A stretch of 64,000 nucleotides of DNA from contig MU130702.1 in NCBI GenBank assembly GCA_015039465.1, forward strand, positions 580,861 through 644,860, written 5' to 3'. Shown one piece after another: positions 39,220 through 53,092 of this stretch. The notes under the pieces are model-generated. The model was not told the DNA's origin. It saw nothing but the letters and a program-made list of their open reading frames with translations, and did no database searches. A program made the translations under genes and the position numbers. Every line of letters starts with the position of its first letter. Positions within the stretch are counted from its first letter, which is position 1. The stretch comes from Phlegmacium glaucopus. Taxonomy: Eukaryota > Basidiomycota > Agaricomycetes > Agaricales > Cortinariaceae.

Positions 39220-41124
39220 TTATCCATCATCAGCATGATTTTTCTTATTCAAGCTCACCCAACTGCTCTCCACTGTATCTCCCGAGTTGCTCTCTATGTC
39301 AGCATCAGAGTTGGCGTCGATCTCTGATGTACAGTTTTGTGATTCCTCCTTAACCTCTGTCGTAACGGATTTCTCCCGTTTAACTGCAGTAACGGGTAGA
39401 GGAAGGATTTCCGACGGCTGTCGGAAAGGTTGTACAGGCAGAAGCCGATTTCGGATAGAAATGAGGAGGTAGGGTAGACTGAGTAGGCCGTCTAGTAAAA
39501 TGGATGGGAGATGGGAAGCCACTTTGTAAGTAGATGCTGCCAAGTATGATCTTGAGTAAGGTGACGGAATTTGATGGAAGAAAACCAACGTACCACCTGC
39601 ACCTATCGAGAACCTTTCACCACGAATCCGATTACGAATGCAGCCCAGATGAAGACCGACCCCAAATAGGGCAGGTCCAAAACGACCGCCACTGACAATG
39701 TCGACCAGATTGCTTGACAATACAGAGAGATCAGTGGGTTTTCGTGAAAAGCCATAGCTATGTCCATCCTCGAACATGGCTAGCATTTTTTTCTGATGAG
39801 ACAAAGTAGGACGCTGTCCTTGCATGATAGCAGCAAAAGCCGGACCATAAGTCATTTTTTCTGGCATTGTCCAACCCTCCATAGCCTTGTATATGCCTTC
39901 AGGAGGAAGAGAGCCAAACGATCCGGATGTACCAACATCAAATGTACCAACATCGACAACGACCACTTTGATGTTCTGCATAGATTCTGATTTTTCTGAC
40001 AACCCCGCGATGTTTATCTCCCTTCGGAGGACTTCTACGGCTCGTAGAGTACTGGCAGCAGCCATGGACTGGATCGAAGTAAAAGGGAGTCCAACACGAG
40101 TATCAATCGCAGGTAAGCAGACAATGATTGATTTCTTCCCTTTGTCTCGGCTTCGTGCGGGCCCGGTGCGAAGTACGGGAAGTAGAGACTGAATGACTTG
40201 CAGAGGTGTGATCTGAGTTGCAGTGAGATATGGGATGTACTTGTCTTGAAATGAAATATGTTCTAAAGGAGCATTAATGAGGGGAACGGAAGCGGAAAGA
40301 GTAAGGAAAGAGATGATGGAGTGGATGTATGGCAGCGATGAAGGTGAGCTGAAAGGATCTCCGGCAGCGTTGATTGGAAACTTGCGAGAAAGCGTCGCCA
40401 AAAGAGACCGTAAGAACACAGGGATCATGGCGGGCTTTAAGATCTAATGAGCATCATAAATCAATACACATACTGGGATAATGCTTACCTCAAATGGATC
40501 AAGGACATGAGCCTTGACATAGCCTTTACATTGGGACTCTAGAGCATCCACGGCTTCAGGCGTGGAAACACTGACTATCACTATATAACCCTTCCCTTCG
40601 AGATCAGAAATCAGAGGCGAAGCATAAGGTGAATCCCCTCCCAGGACCACTAATTAGATAGGTAGATGCCAGTGAGACTCGGGGGTTTGTAGGTCGAAAG
40701 GGAGCACAATCTCACCAACAATTTGACGTCGCTCGACCGAAGATGATCTCTTGGTAGCATAGAGGCGACGTCGCTTGAACCAAGAATCCTGATAACCCAC
40801 AAGCAACCCGGCACCGACGGCACCGACGACAAGACATGAGACTTTCCACGGATGGCGTCCTACCCATGCAGCAGATTTTTCAACCCACGAAGAGGGCATA
40901 GGAGGAGGCGGTGGAGGTGGAGGTGGGACTTGAAAATCCCCTAGAGTAGGGATGTGTACATCTGGAAAAGCCGGCATGCTAGGACCATATCTTGATATAT
41001 CGAACCAAAGTTGGTTCACAGCTTCATGGACGTCAGGAAGACTGTGAGTTACAGCAGTCACAGAAGAAAAGAAGTACTCCTCAACCGACGCGAGGTATTC
41101 TTCGACGTTGTCCAGTGAAGGCAT
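39220..41124 (-). CDS. DUF1776 family membrane-anchored SDR-like protein
   Basis: The N-terminus (MPSLDNVEEYLASVEEYFFS) is followed by a run of nine prolines and a membrane helix (VSCLVVGAVGAGLLVGY). A Rossmann-like domain of the DUF1776 family comes next (VVVLGGDSPYASPLISDLE, GKKSIIVCLPAIDTRVGLPF, VVVVDVGTFDVG). The SDR fold is recognisable but the classical YxxxK site is not obvious, so catalysis is doubtful. A 60-nt in-frame, stop-free intron (39537-39596, gtggta...ttggcag) gives the family-like junction FSIGA-ASTYKVASHLPS. Spliced length is about 560-580 aa. The C-terminal tail is acidic and serine-rich. No precise function is known. Confidence 0.8.
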
Positions 41125-41215
41125 GATGCAACACAGGTTAATCAGAGTTGTGACAGAAGAAAATCCATTGGATAAATTACATCAATTTAGCTGTAGGTTA
41201 ACACTCCTTACAGAA

Positions 41216-41297
41216 GGCGCTATAGCTAAGTGGTTACAGCGACAGATTAGAAATCTGTTCCTCTTTGAGGGCGCAGGTTCGAATCCTGCTGGCGTCG
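41216..41297 (+). tRNA. tRNA-Ser (anticodon AGA), intronless
   Basis: The 82-nt sequence folds as a class II tRNA. The acceptor stem GGCGCTA pairs with TGGCGTC (two G-U pairs), with discriminator G at 41297. The D-arm is TAGCTAAGTGGTTA (A box). Anticodon stem ACAGA/TCTGT closes the loop TTAGAAA, with anticodon AGA at 41249-41251. The variable arm is CCTC-TTT-GAGG, and the T-arm is GCAGG-TTCGAAT-CCTGC (B box). The long variable arm fits serine. It sits between two minus-strand protein genes. Confidence 0.95.
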
Positions 41298-41318
41298 TCG
41301 ATTGTCCTGATTCTTCGC

Positions 41319-41323
41319 TTTTT
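41319..41323 (+). terminator. Pol III terminator (T5) after tRNA-Ser
   Basis: A run of five Ts starts 22 nt after the tRNA 3' end, which is the usual RNA polymerase III termination signal. A longer T-run a few tens of bases on could act as backup. Confidence 0.65.
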
Positions 41324-41484
41324 GTGGCTGCCTAGCACAAAACTTTTGTACTGTACTTTTTTTCTTTTTGCATCTCATCACACTTTGCCTTACATTTCCA
41401 TGTAAATAAAATTTCATTTTTGGTATTTCAATGGCAATAAAAAGGTCTACAGCGATTGATTCTACTCTCAAACTCATACACCGC

Positions 41485-43501
<2,017 letters not shown>

Positions 43502-43538
43502 TCACAATCCCGGCTCTCTCCGATTTATTTATTTGTCC

Positions 43539-44288
43539 TCAATAAAACACTTTATCAAAAGTTGAATCTACTACTTGAGTATCGTACGCTGGTCCCTGCG
43601 GCTGGTACCCATCCCAGTCAAAGTAACCATCACTTGAGAAAGCCATTGTAGGCTGACTTGGATAGACGGGCGTCGGCTCACAGATGCCCAGATTGTTCGC
43701 TAAACGAGAACCTACGGCAGCGGCGGGCTGATAATTGACTCGCTGCATGACCGTCTCAGGATATGTTACTGGTCGGATATGACCAGGATGAATCCTCGAT
43801 CGTGTGGGTAATCGTAACCGCGTTTCTCGAGCAGAATATTCGCATGCGAGGCCGCGGGTCGTACATCGAAGACAGACGGGGCGGTGGCCCGAGCACTGCA
43901 ACCCAGGTATCGTCAATAACGTCTTAGAGATATGCAGCTAATATGAAGCACGCACCTTGGTCTTACGTTCTCTGCATTTATCACAAGCCTGGGCAGTCCG
44001 TTGCCGAATGGAAGGCAACGGAACTTTTACACGGCTAGCGGGAGCTCGGGAGTTGCTTGATAGAGCGGACTCGAGACTTGAAGATTGAGTGGCCGAGGAA
44101 GAGTGTGCATCTTTCGGTGGTGGTGGAGCCATGTCCATGTTTTGGGTTATCCATGGTCCGTTGTCTGGCAGATATAATGTGCCAAAGTTCGACTCTTGAC
44201 TAGTGTATCTTGGCATTACAGGAAAGGTCATGTCATCTTGACCGTTGGCATCCTTGAGATACAAGAAACCATCATCTTCTAACCCCAT
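43539..44288 (-). CDS. Zn2Cys6 zinc-cluster transcription factor (small)
   Basis: The protein is about 220 aa in two exons. A binuclear zinc cluster spans the splice junction: ACDKCRERKTK joins CSGHRPVCLRCTTRGLACEY, giving all six cysteines. The intron starts gtgcgt and ends ttgcag just before the third cysteine. Sequences before and after are disordered, with Ser/Ala and Pro runs. There is no fungal-specific middle homology domain, so this is a short zinc-cluster protein. The targets are unknown. Confidence 0.85.
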
Positions 44289-44849
44289 AGCGAAAAATTC
44301 TCATGTGAGGAGGGAAGATTGGGAGACGGTGTAATTCTGTCAGTGGTTTTGTGAAAGCTGGACCAGCCTGCAGGATAGGAAGATGAAATATAACTGAGCT
44401 TGCAGCTCTTGTGTGGAAGCACCATTATAAACTTCAGAGTATCTCTTTGCAGAGAAAACAAAGTAGAACCCTAGAAGTGGGCGGCGACCTTGCAAGATCG
44501 AGAAAATGCAAAGCACATCTGTCGATCATCGTAACCTGTGCCACATTTCGTCCATTGAAGGAAATTGGAACCAAACATTTTCACATACCGTTGTATCGCC
44601 ACAAGTGTACGCCGACACAACTTGGGAGCGAGTTGTGGTGGCTGCATGTCACCGGCGGCGAACTTGAAACCTTGAAGCTAGAAAACAAAACTTAGCTTCG
44701 TTTTCACTATGCATCGTTTCAAATAATGCGCAGAACAGTTAACACTATTTTTTTTTCCAATACAAGTAATCCCTTTTCTTATAAACGAAGTAAATGGCAT
44801 TCTTACTGGTTACAGGAGTCACCGTTTCCACAAGATGTAAATTTAGCGC
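44289..44849. other. Spacer between the Zn2Cys6 gene and IVD
   Basis: About 560 bp contains the promoter of the zinc-cluster gene and the 3' end of IVD. The ORFs here show no motifs. Nothing else is supported. Confidence 0.5.
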
Positions 44850-46578
44850 TCAAGCGCTGTCTTTAAATTGCTCGTTGAACTCTCGTCCAATCAACATCCG
44901 TCGAATCTCTTGTGTTCCAGCACCAACGGTATATAGCCTAGAGTCGCGAACGATGCGACCCATTGGATAATCTAGTTAAAAGTATTCAGCATTTTTTAAA
45001 TTGTTGTATGGAATAAGATCGATAACTGACCATTTATATATCCATTGCCTCCCAAACACTGCATCCCTTCCATTGCAACTTCCACAGCTCTCTGTGTCGA
45101 ATACAATATTGCTCCTGCACAATTCTACCAAGTGTAATGTAGGACGTCAGCAGTGGTGCAAGTATCCATTCTGAGTAATGAGAACCCTGAAACGAAACTT
45201 ACTTTTCGACTAACTTTTCCACGATCGCAAGCTCTGGCAACCGCATAAACATACGATCGACTAGCATACAGATTCGTATACATGTCAGCAATCTTGCCTA
45301 CGAAGAATTTGTCACATGTACTGAATTCAGACGATTACTTAAAGACTCGCCTTGCATCAGCTGGAAAGTCCCGACGGGTTGCCCGAATTGTTTCCTGTCA
45401 TGTACATACTCGACGGCATAATCGAATGCTGCTTGCATTAACCTTTGAAATTTTCAAAACGACCGTCACAATAGCTAAGTTAAAAAAAAAATCATGTCAT
45501 ACCCAAGTGGTCCCCCACTTAGAACGACGCGTTCCAGATCCAGTCCAGACATCAGAACGGAAGCTCCTTTGTTCACTTCCCCAAGAACATTTTCTGTAAA
45601 GATAGGAAGCGAATCCAACTTGGATTCAGCGGGCATGAAGTCTACTGTCTAACCCACCTGATGGTACTTCACAGTTGTCAAATACTAACTCGCAAGTATC
45701 ACTTCCTCTCATTCCAAATTTGTCAAACTTTGGGCTGGTGGAGAACCCTTTGAAACCACGTTCAATAATAAACGCGGTGATGCCTTTAGATCCCAGTTCG
45801 GGAGCTGTTTTAGCGTATACAACCAGGGTGGATGCGACCGGACCATTGGTGATCCTGTTCATGTTGATTGCATTCATCGACAAGCATGGGCTTATTGGTG
45901 TGTTGTACGTACCAGGTCTTATGACCGTTCAGCACCCAACCATTACCCACCTTGTCGGCTCTCAAACGCATGCTAACGACGTCACTGCCGCTTCCAGATT
46001 CGCTCATAGCCAGACTTCCAACCTTCTTCCCGGAGACAAGGTCAGGCAAGTATTTCTGTTTCTGTTCCTCAGTGCCATGACGATGAATTTGGTTTACGCA
46101 TAAATTGGAATGGGCTCCATACGAAAGCGCTACTGAGCCTGAAGCTGCTGAGAGTGCCTCCATTGCAAGGGTGTGATGTAAATATCCGAGAGAAAGTCCA
46201 TCGTATTTCTGGGACACAGTGATACCCAAGAGGCCCATAGAACCAAATTTTTCCCATAAGTCCTGTGCGGTTCGTGATAAAACAAATTCATGACAAGCTC
46301 AGGGAAGTGTTTACGGACTGCAGGAAAGGTATTAGATTTGTCAATCTCTGCTGCTCTTGGAGATATTTCCTTGTCTGCAAATTGTGTGACTGCATTCCGA
46401 AACTATGTCGATAAAGCTTGTGAGTATATCTGAGGGAAGTCAGAGTGGGTTACTTTACTTCTGCCTCCTCTTCTGTGAGTCCTGCCACATCTGCATCATA
46501 AGACGATGCGAAACGTCGATGTTGCACAATGCGAGGCGAAAAGAGGACTGGCCGACGAAGCAAATTGAAACGAATCAT
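44850..46578 (-). CDS. IVD1: Isovaleryl-CoA dehydrogenase, mitochondrial
   Basis: This FAD-dependent acyl-CoA dehydrogenase of leucine breakdown acts in the mitochondrial matrix. The start at 46578 gives an Arg-rich presequence ([16 protein letters not shown]). Motifs are [86 protein letters not shown] and [15 protein letters not shown]. The last contains the glutamate position used as catalytic base in IVDs. It continues with [39 protein letters not shown] and [14 protein letters not shown]. Splicing gives about 425 aa. Only 80 bp separate its start from the stop of the upstream IPK1 gene on the same strand. Confidence 0.95.
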
Positions 46579-46658
46579 TGTAGGTAGGTATTACTACAAA
46601 GTTCAACCAAGAGACCCAAGTTCCGTTCATTACACCTAACCCCAATTTAAGGTTAACT

Positions 46659-48077
46659 CTAACTAACACAGACTTTCCTGTTCCTGCTGGTGGCATAGCT
46701 ATTCACAATCTCTGTGTCAAGTTTCTCCCAATCCTTCAGTTTTTCCATCCTCTTCGGGTCTAAATCGATCAAGGCGACAGATCCAGGACCCACTTCATGC
46801 GTGGGCTGTAGAAAATCAAGTCGCACAATGATAGAGCAATCCTTAAAAGTGGCAGAAAGAAGGTACGCTAACAGGTAATAGCGCAGATTTTCTGGCAAGG
46901 GATTGGAGTGATCAAGTTCAGGCTTGGTTGTCGACAGGTAGGTATCTAGAAAATCCACCCAATCGGAAATAGTAGGCTCTGGTGAGCTTATGAACGGAGA
47001 GCTCCCTCCTATGGGAGTGAAGGGGAGAGTTTCTGTTGATTTCCGATATAAAGGAGCAGACAATTCCGTCAACCGCCATAACTTAGACAACCCTTCTATG
47101 TCGAGCATGTCCAAATCGCGTTGTAAATCGGAGAGCTTGCAAAGTACCGGTGTCTCAATCAACGGACGAATCAAAGCTTTCGCAAATAGGTCGCGAATTG
47201 TCGTCAGTCCTTCTGGGTTAGAATTATCCGCAAGCATCAAATGAGCCTGAAGTTGATAGAAATGTCGATAACTGAATCGGGCAAAATAGATATAAAAACT
47301 AACTTCATGTGGCTTCAAGAATTTCCCTCGGGCAAAGATCTTGAGGTTATTCGCAGTCGCATTGCTCGAGATCCAACCACCCCATAAGGCATGAATAGCC
47401 TTGATTATGCGTGTCTCGTCTCCCGAGAACAAGTCAAGTGGACAGTATTCGCTTGCCACTCGGTGTCCTTTATGAGATCTCAGGTGTGAATGCATGCAAA
47501 ATCGACACGTCTGAAGCTTCGTCAATTTCGTTGCTTCTGAGAGATGTACGGGAGATGGCAAGAATGCCCATTTTGGCTTTCAGAGTTACAGAATTTTGGG
47601 GTTGAGATTCAAAGATTTGAAGGAAACCAATTGCAACCATACTTTGATTTCCACAGCCAACCAATTTCCACCCACCAGATCTGTGGCCAGGACACCCCTT
47701 TTTCTTTCTAGATCAATTACGTCCTTTTCTCTGCGCTCTTCTGGACGAACAGAATCATGAAGTGCGACAAGTGCCTCCAACCATGGCCGATCTAGTCCGA
47801 CTGTTTCAAGGTGAGGAAGATATTGAGGCGGAATCAACTTTTCTATGCATTTGCTCTGAAATTCGATGGTTGGATCGTCCCGCTCATCGTTGCTAGGCTC
47901 GCTGTCTGATTGCGCACAGTCTTTCTGTCTAGACACTCCAGCAGATATCTTTCTTAATCGTAGAACTGTCCCATTGAATATGGGGTGTGGAGGTCCAGCG
48001 TAGGAGAAAACGATTGTTGCTCCTCCTTCAGACACGTATTTCCAATCGCTAGGATTTGTATGTAGAACATCTGCCAT
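46659..48077 (-). CDS. IPK1: Inositol-pentakisphosphate 2-kinase
   Basis: It phosphorylates Ins(1,3,4,5,6)P5 to InsP6, needed for mRNA export and signalling. Visible motifs are KYVSEGGATIVFSYAGPPHP (glycine-rich N-lobe), VLRLRK (nucleotide-binding lysine region), NWLAVEIK-PKWAFLPS (the family's EIKPKWGFLP box), CRFCMHSHLR (zinc-associated CMH motif), YCPLDLFSGD, and later KDCSIIVRL and VALIDLDPK (metal-binding DLD). Splicing gives about 430 aa from three exons. The first exon starts at ATG 48077. It is complete by motif content. The C-terminus lies 80 bp upstream of IVD1. Confidence 0.9.
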
Positions 48078-49559
48078 CGAAGCTGAAAACTGACGTTATG
48101 GCGACGGTAAAGGATTACATTACATAAAAAATACCAGCAAAGTTCAAACTATGTTTATACTTTGGCAAAACTTTGGCAGCAAAGCGTTACATATCTATTT
48201 TTGGTTACAGCGAATTACAATCGCTTCTTGTATCTAGTGGCGCTGGCCCGATTCCTGGTTATTGTAATCCTTCATCGGGCTGAAGCTATATCTTCAAGTT
48301 GATCTCTCTTTCTCATTCAACTTCACTACTTCTTCTCCGAGTCCAGGGGGGTCCACTTTCAGTACCAAGCTGAATGCCGAACCTTGGTTCATCCAGCCAA
48401 CATACATACTACTCGGTACAGATGGCTACCTTTGGGGTCGTCATGCCAGTTCGACAATAGAGGATGGTGGAAACGATCTACTACTCGGCACCAGAGTTTC
48501 GTGTAGCCCAGAAACTTTCCCTCCTTCTGTCCGAGTCGACGGTGTGGTCATGTAGAGATAGCCGCCGGGGAAATGGTAATGTACCCAACAAGTATTCTCT
48601 GTCATGCAACTAATAGTTTTGGCCACTCTACTAAGGCTTATTATGACCAAGAAATTCTGTTTTTTTAGACGATTTACAATTGACCAGCAGGCGCATTTGT
48701 TGGTCATAATCTGAGAAAATTGGTTGAAGGTCTGACCTTACTGTCCGCATTAGCGCGAAAGGCACGCCTCCTTAGCTCTCCGTGTTGGTTAAAATATCCA
48801 ACAGACAGCTTGTCCTTCTGTACTTGGCTCTCGCCTTTCCCTTAATGTCTTGCAACCCCTTTGGTTTCTGCCCCGCCTCATCTTCTGTGGTGGAACATTC
48901 AATCGGTCCACGTGCATACGACCTCCATGTCAGGAGACTACTTATATGACCATGGAGGACCACGGATTGTAGAGGACCATTCTACATACTATCCTCTGGA
49001 TACAATGTGACCTCGTGCGATAAGACCATGATCGATCATCGGACATGGAGAAGATATCCTGTGACTTCGAGTCCCCTGAATTCTGTCTATTATCGAGACA
49101 GCTCAATTTGCTACACAAAAAGACAATAAAACCATTGGCTTCCTTCATTACCTTCCGATAGCTTTAGACGGCATCGCAACCAAATACAATAAGCCTACTT
49201 CCTGATGACAGGGTTCAGAATGATTTATCATTTAACAACAATAACTCGCACTAGTTACCATCTTCTCACACGATGAAAAAAAAGGTGTCTATCGAGACAG
49301 ACTCCAGTATCCATCCAAGTATTATAATAGTACATTTCGAACGTCGAAGCAAAGAATGGCAGTAGCGGCAGTCCTTGGGCCAAAAATAAGAAATGCCCAA
49401 CGAACGTGTACGCCTGAGGGGTCGAAAAGAATGTGATATATATACTCCTGACAAAAACGAGAAGTAAAGAATCAGGAAGGTTAAAGATAAGTAGGGGACG
49501 GGGGAAGAATCCAATAAGGATCAAGTAGATGCGGGCGGTGCAATAAATAAACAGGGAAG
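48078..49559. other. Gene-free stretch between IPK1 and the Clp1-like gene
   Basis: About 1.5 kb holds no ORF with recognisable motifs. An 11-bp perfect inverted repeat (ATTATGACCAA at 48640-48650, TTGGTCATAAT at 48700-48710) is the only structure I see. The left part should hold the IPK1 promoter and the right part the 3' region of the Clp1-like gene. Confidence 0.5.
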
Positions 49560-50672
49560 CTAGGCGCTGGATGAACGAAGAAATTGGGAGGATAATGGCC
49601 GGGTTGTCGTTGTCCTACCACGCATTTTTTCATCGTCCATGTCAACTGTGTCGAGATCAAAATCCGTGGTCTCATCGTCAGAATCGCTGAAGACAGTGTC
49701 AGACATGTCGGACTCGTCACTGTCGCTACAACAGTCGATTTCTGGTTCTCTGTCGGGATTTAACCAAGCATGATACCAATTACCCAGGAATATCTTGATG
49801 TCGGAATTGAGACCAAGATATTCGACATTGCGAGCGATGCCCTCCCACTGAATGGTACCCTGATGGAGACACTCTTGAATATAAGTGAAGTCTCCAAAGT
49901 ACATCCAATGAACAAGGAGATGAAAAGTTGTGGGATCAGGGACAGGGAGGAAGAGGATAGGATGATCCGGTGAGCAGGGCATCAGCCGTGGAAGGCGGTC
50001 AGCTGGAACCGATGAGCTGGAACTCGGCGGGCTTGCGGAATGCATTAAATCCAATGGCAGAGCCCCGCTAAAAAGCCCTCTGAGGTAACTCGAATGCGCG
50101 GATAGGTAGTCGATATGAAGCTATTGGTACTAGGACATTAGCTAACAATTTAGGAGGAGAGATAGAAGCCCCCACCTGTAATGAAATGCGAGGCACAGCA
50201 TTCAAAGGAGGCTGGGTTGCTCTACGTCCTAAAGCGGTGTTTTCATAGCTTGCGGCGAACGAGATTGAAGGTTCGAGAATGGACATTGACGAAAACCCAG
50301 GTAGTTCAGGTATTGAATGAACATGAGGGAAAGGAACGACTGGAAAGCAAATGAGAACATTGAACAAATGCAAAGAAATTGGTGAAGACGCGTACTAATA
50401 GTACAGTCGGCAGTTTCTGGTTTATCCCAGTATTGTGTTGCGAAATTGTGGAGTTGCCCAACTATATATTCGATGGGGACACCAGTTAGAGAGGGGGGTG
50501 GAAAGGCTCTGGGTTCGAAGGAAAGCATTGAAGGTGGAGAAACTGGCTTGCAGTCTTGAGCTGAAGCCAAGGAAGGGATCATAAATCGGCCAGACCCGCG
50601 GCAGCACTGGAACAAAAGAGAGTCATCCTGGACCTTTTTAACTTGAGAAAGTCCTTGATTAATCATTGACAT
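49560..50672 (-). CDS. CLP1: Clp1 (clampless1)-like protein with BTB/POZ-like segment
   Basis: I traced three exons. The first (start chosen at 50672, MSMINQGLSQVKK) runs to PETADCTI. A second exon continues VPFPHVHSIPELPG to PRISLQ. The third reads LHIDYLSAHSSYLRGLFSG, then ILFLPVPDPTTFHLLVHWMY, GDFTYIQECLHQGTIQWEGI and ARNVEYLGLNSDIKIFLGNW, and ends in an acidic Ser/Asp tail. The central part looks BTB-like and matches my memory of the Agaricomycete Clp1 family. In Coprinopsis cinerea, clp1 is required for clamp-cell formation downstream of the A mating-type factor. The N-terminal start is uncertain (an upstream ATG lies at 50804). The name rests on recall, not a search. Confidence 0.62.
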
Positions 50673-51030
50673 TGTTCGAAAGAGCGTGTAGCTTGGATTG
50701 GTGTACCAGACCCAAAAGGTAGGCTGAGGCAGGGTAAAAGAATTAAAAAAACAGGAGGGAACTGACAGAACCTTATATCCGCGTGCATGAAGGAACGATC
50801 TCAACGTCCAATTGTTTCGACTATTGTCATATTTCTTATTGTCTTTTCGCCAAGATCTTATCTCATCAAAAAAACTCGATCATGGCACAACCGAAGGTTA
50901 GGCTGGAACATATATTTCCATTCCTTCAGTCGGTATATCCGCGTTGTGCGTTGAGGGACACAGCATACAGTAACACGTGACTCCGAGAACGGGCAACAAA
51001 TGCAACGGCATGGTGATAGGTACCAAGCCG

Positions 51031-51459
51031 ATGATGTCGAGCCAACCATCGAACGAAATCTTCCTTGTCAACCCATATCAATCGCATCCAAGTTTGACTG
51101 CTTTGGAAGCCGAGGTACTATGGGAGTATGCCAAACTTGCGCAAAATCTTCGGATGGTATGTTTAATATTTGGCATGGAATGGGAAAAAAAAACCATTCA
51201 ATACTGAATTTATCAAGGTCACGCAGAAGACTCGTCTTCTCCACGAGGAGCCTGATAAACAGATGCTAGCAAAGCTACGGATTTTAGAGAAGAAGATGGG
51301 ACTGGTATTGACACTGGTGAGTAGAACCTTTGATTTTCTATCATTGTTGTCTTATTCGTTGCATCACAGTTCAAGGCTTCTGTGTGGGGGGTTATCAACG
51401 AGCAACCAGAATCAGCTCAAGAGTACAACGACGCTAGTGATACAACTATCAGGCGTTGA
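51031..51459 (+). CDS. DAD3: DASH complex subunit Dad3
   Basis: This kinetochore protein belongs to the DASH/Dam1 ring that couples chromosomes to microtubules. It is 104 aa in three exons. The first ends NPYQSHPSLTALEAEVLWEY-AKLAQNLRM. The second holds ILEKKMGLVLTL, and the third FKASVWGVINEQPE. The NPYxSHxSLTxLEAEVLWEYAKL block and KKMGLVLTLFKASVW are the diagnostic parts. I start at the first of two adjacent ATGs (51031). A 32-codon open frame from 50882 ends upstream and could be a uORF. Confidence 0.9.
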
Positions 51460-51542
51460 CTGACATCTAAACACAATATATACAAATGTATCTTTCATTG
51501 ATTGTATTAATTAGACCACTTGAAGAAGATGAATTCCTTTGA

Positions 51543-53012
51543 CTATCTCAAGTGGGTACTACCCAGTCTGCCGGTCAGCGCGGTAACAGCGTTGACATCC
51601 CAAATAACCAGTATCCCATCCACACCAGAAGTGCTAACCTTGGTAACCGTATTCCCATCGTGCTTGTAAGCACGCACATTAGTGATCGTGTTCTGATGGA
51701 TCGTTAAGACCTTGGTATCGGCAGTTGGAGAGGCAGAACTAGAATGAGAATGGCCACGGCTATCTGCATCACGGAACGTTGCAAATGCTCCTGTCTTGAG
51801 ACGACCAACACTCGTGTTACCGCCGAATCCTGAACGAGGTTCGGCTGATTTTGCTGAGTTCACGTCATCTAAGGTGCCAGCTTCATGCCAACCGGCATCA
51901 GAACCGGAGAATACAAGTGGACGACAATCATGACCGGCTGCTACAATGGTGTCTTCTGACGTCCACGTAAGGCTCACTAAGGGCAGAGTTGGCATTCTGA
52001 TATTGTGTGCAGGTCCTCCTGGATATATGATACTGATCGAACTGTCATGGCCTACGAGATATTTTTAGTTTTATTCAGATCAGAGTTTGCCTTCCTTACT
52101 TGCAAAGGCGAGGATGTCTCCAGAGGGAGAAAATCCAACAGTGTGCACCCATCCGCCAGCAGGGCTGCTGTACTCTCCGCAAACAGTATTGAAGGGAAGC
52201 TTTGAACCCCATACAGTGGGTGCTGGCCTAAATTTACATCCTGACGCTTAGTGAATTGCTCAGCGTATCGAGGATCAAACATACCTTTCGTCAACCTCTT
52301 TGATGTAGGCAGAGAAGACCCGAGCTTTCATATCAGCACTCCCAGCAGCCAGAAGGACATTGTTGGGATGCCAATCCACGGAAAGGACGGTCGATCGGAT
52401 TGGTTTCTTTAACAATTTTGATACCCACCAGTTGTTCTCGGAGTCAAACGAGCATATAGCGATAGCACTGAGGGTCGAACTTTTAAACGGTGTAACATTT
52501 TTAGAATAGAAAGTAGCGTACCGAGCTCCACTAGATACAGCAAATTTGTCTTCATGAGGGCTCCATTTGACATCAGTTGCAGCCCTATTGATTCTAAGCA
52601 AGACTAAAGTGGGTTTCCAGACTAGTTTTCCAGTTTCTAAGTCGGGTTGTTCCTGCCAGACGTAAGCGTTTCTATCTTGTGATGAAGTCACGATACGATT
52701 GGACTTGGGAGCCCAATCGATAGCTGTGATCATTTTATCGTGCTTTTTATTATTATTCAAAGTTGAGTTTTGTTAAAACGACTTGGAATTAGTGTGGAAT
52801 CGCACTTCAGACAAAGTTTCTGTAGGAATCCATTCAGATCCATGACGTGTGAATATTTGGGCATCATTGCTATTCAAGCTGACGGCGAGTTCTGATTAGA
52901 GCAATCAACAAAAGCCGGTTTATTGGAGATGACAAGACTAACGAGAACGATCTGCACTGAAAGCATGAGATGTGATTGGAGTTTGAGCCAAGTTGTGAAC
53001 TTCAGGGGCCAT
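51543..53012 (-). CDS. ARC40: Arp2/3 complex subunit 1 (ARPC1/Arc40)
   Basis: This WD40 beta-propeller subunit of the Arp2/3 actin-nucleating complex is about 385 aa. The start at 53012 gives [19 protein letters not shown]. Blades are visible as [102 protein letters not shown] and the last blade [20 protein letters not shown] low-complexity insert before the last blade ([13 protein letters not shown]...[12 protein letters not shown]) is typical of ARPC1. The gene is convergent with DAD3, with 83 bp between ends. Confidence 0.95.
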
Positions 53013-53092
53013 GATGAGACAGAGGACTAGCAGTCAACTACTGGTTAAGAGTAAAGGAGCTCCACTACCAAATTAGGGAACTACGATCAAAG

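Noticed and set aside
48640..48710. 11-bp inverted repeat as a transposon end.
   Set aside because: It is too short, with no duplicated target site or transposase nearby; noted only as local structure.
49255..49524. Hydrophobic minus-strand ORF beyond the Clp1-like gene.
   Set aside because: It lies in the 3' region, overlaps another frame, and has no start context or family match.
50882..50980. 32-codon ORF upstream of DAD3 as a separate gene.
   Set aside because: It is too short and lacks motifs; at most it is a uORF.
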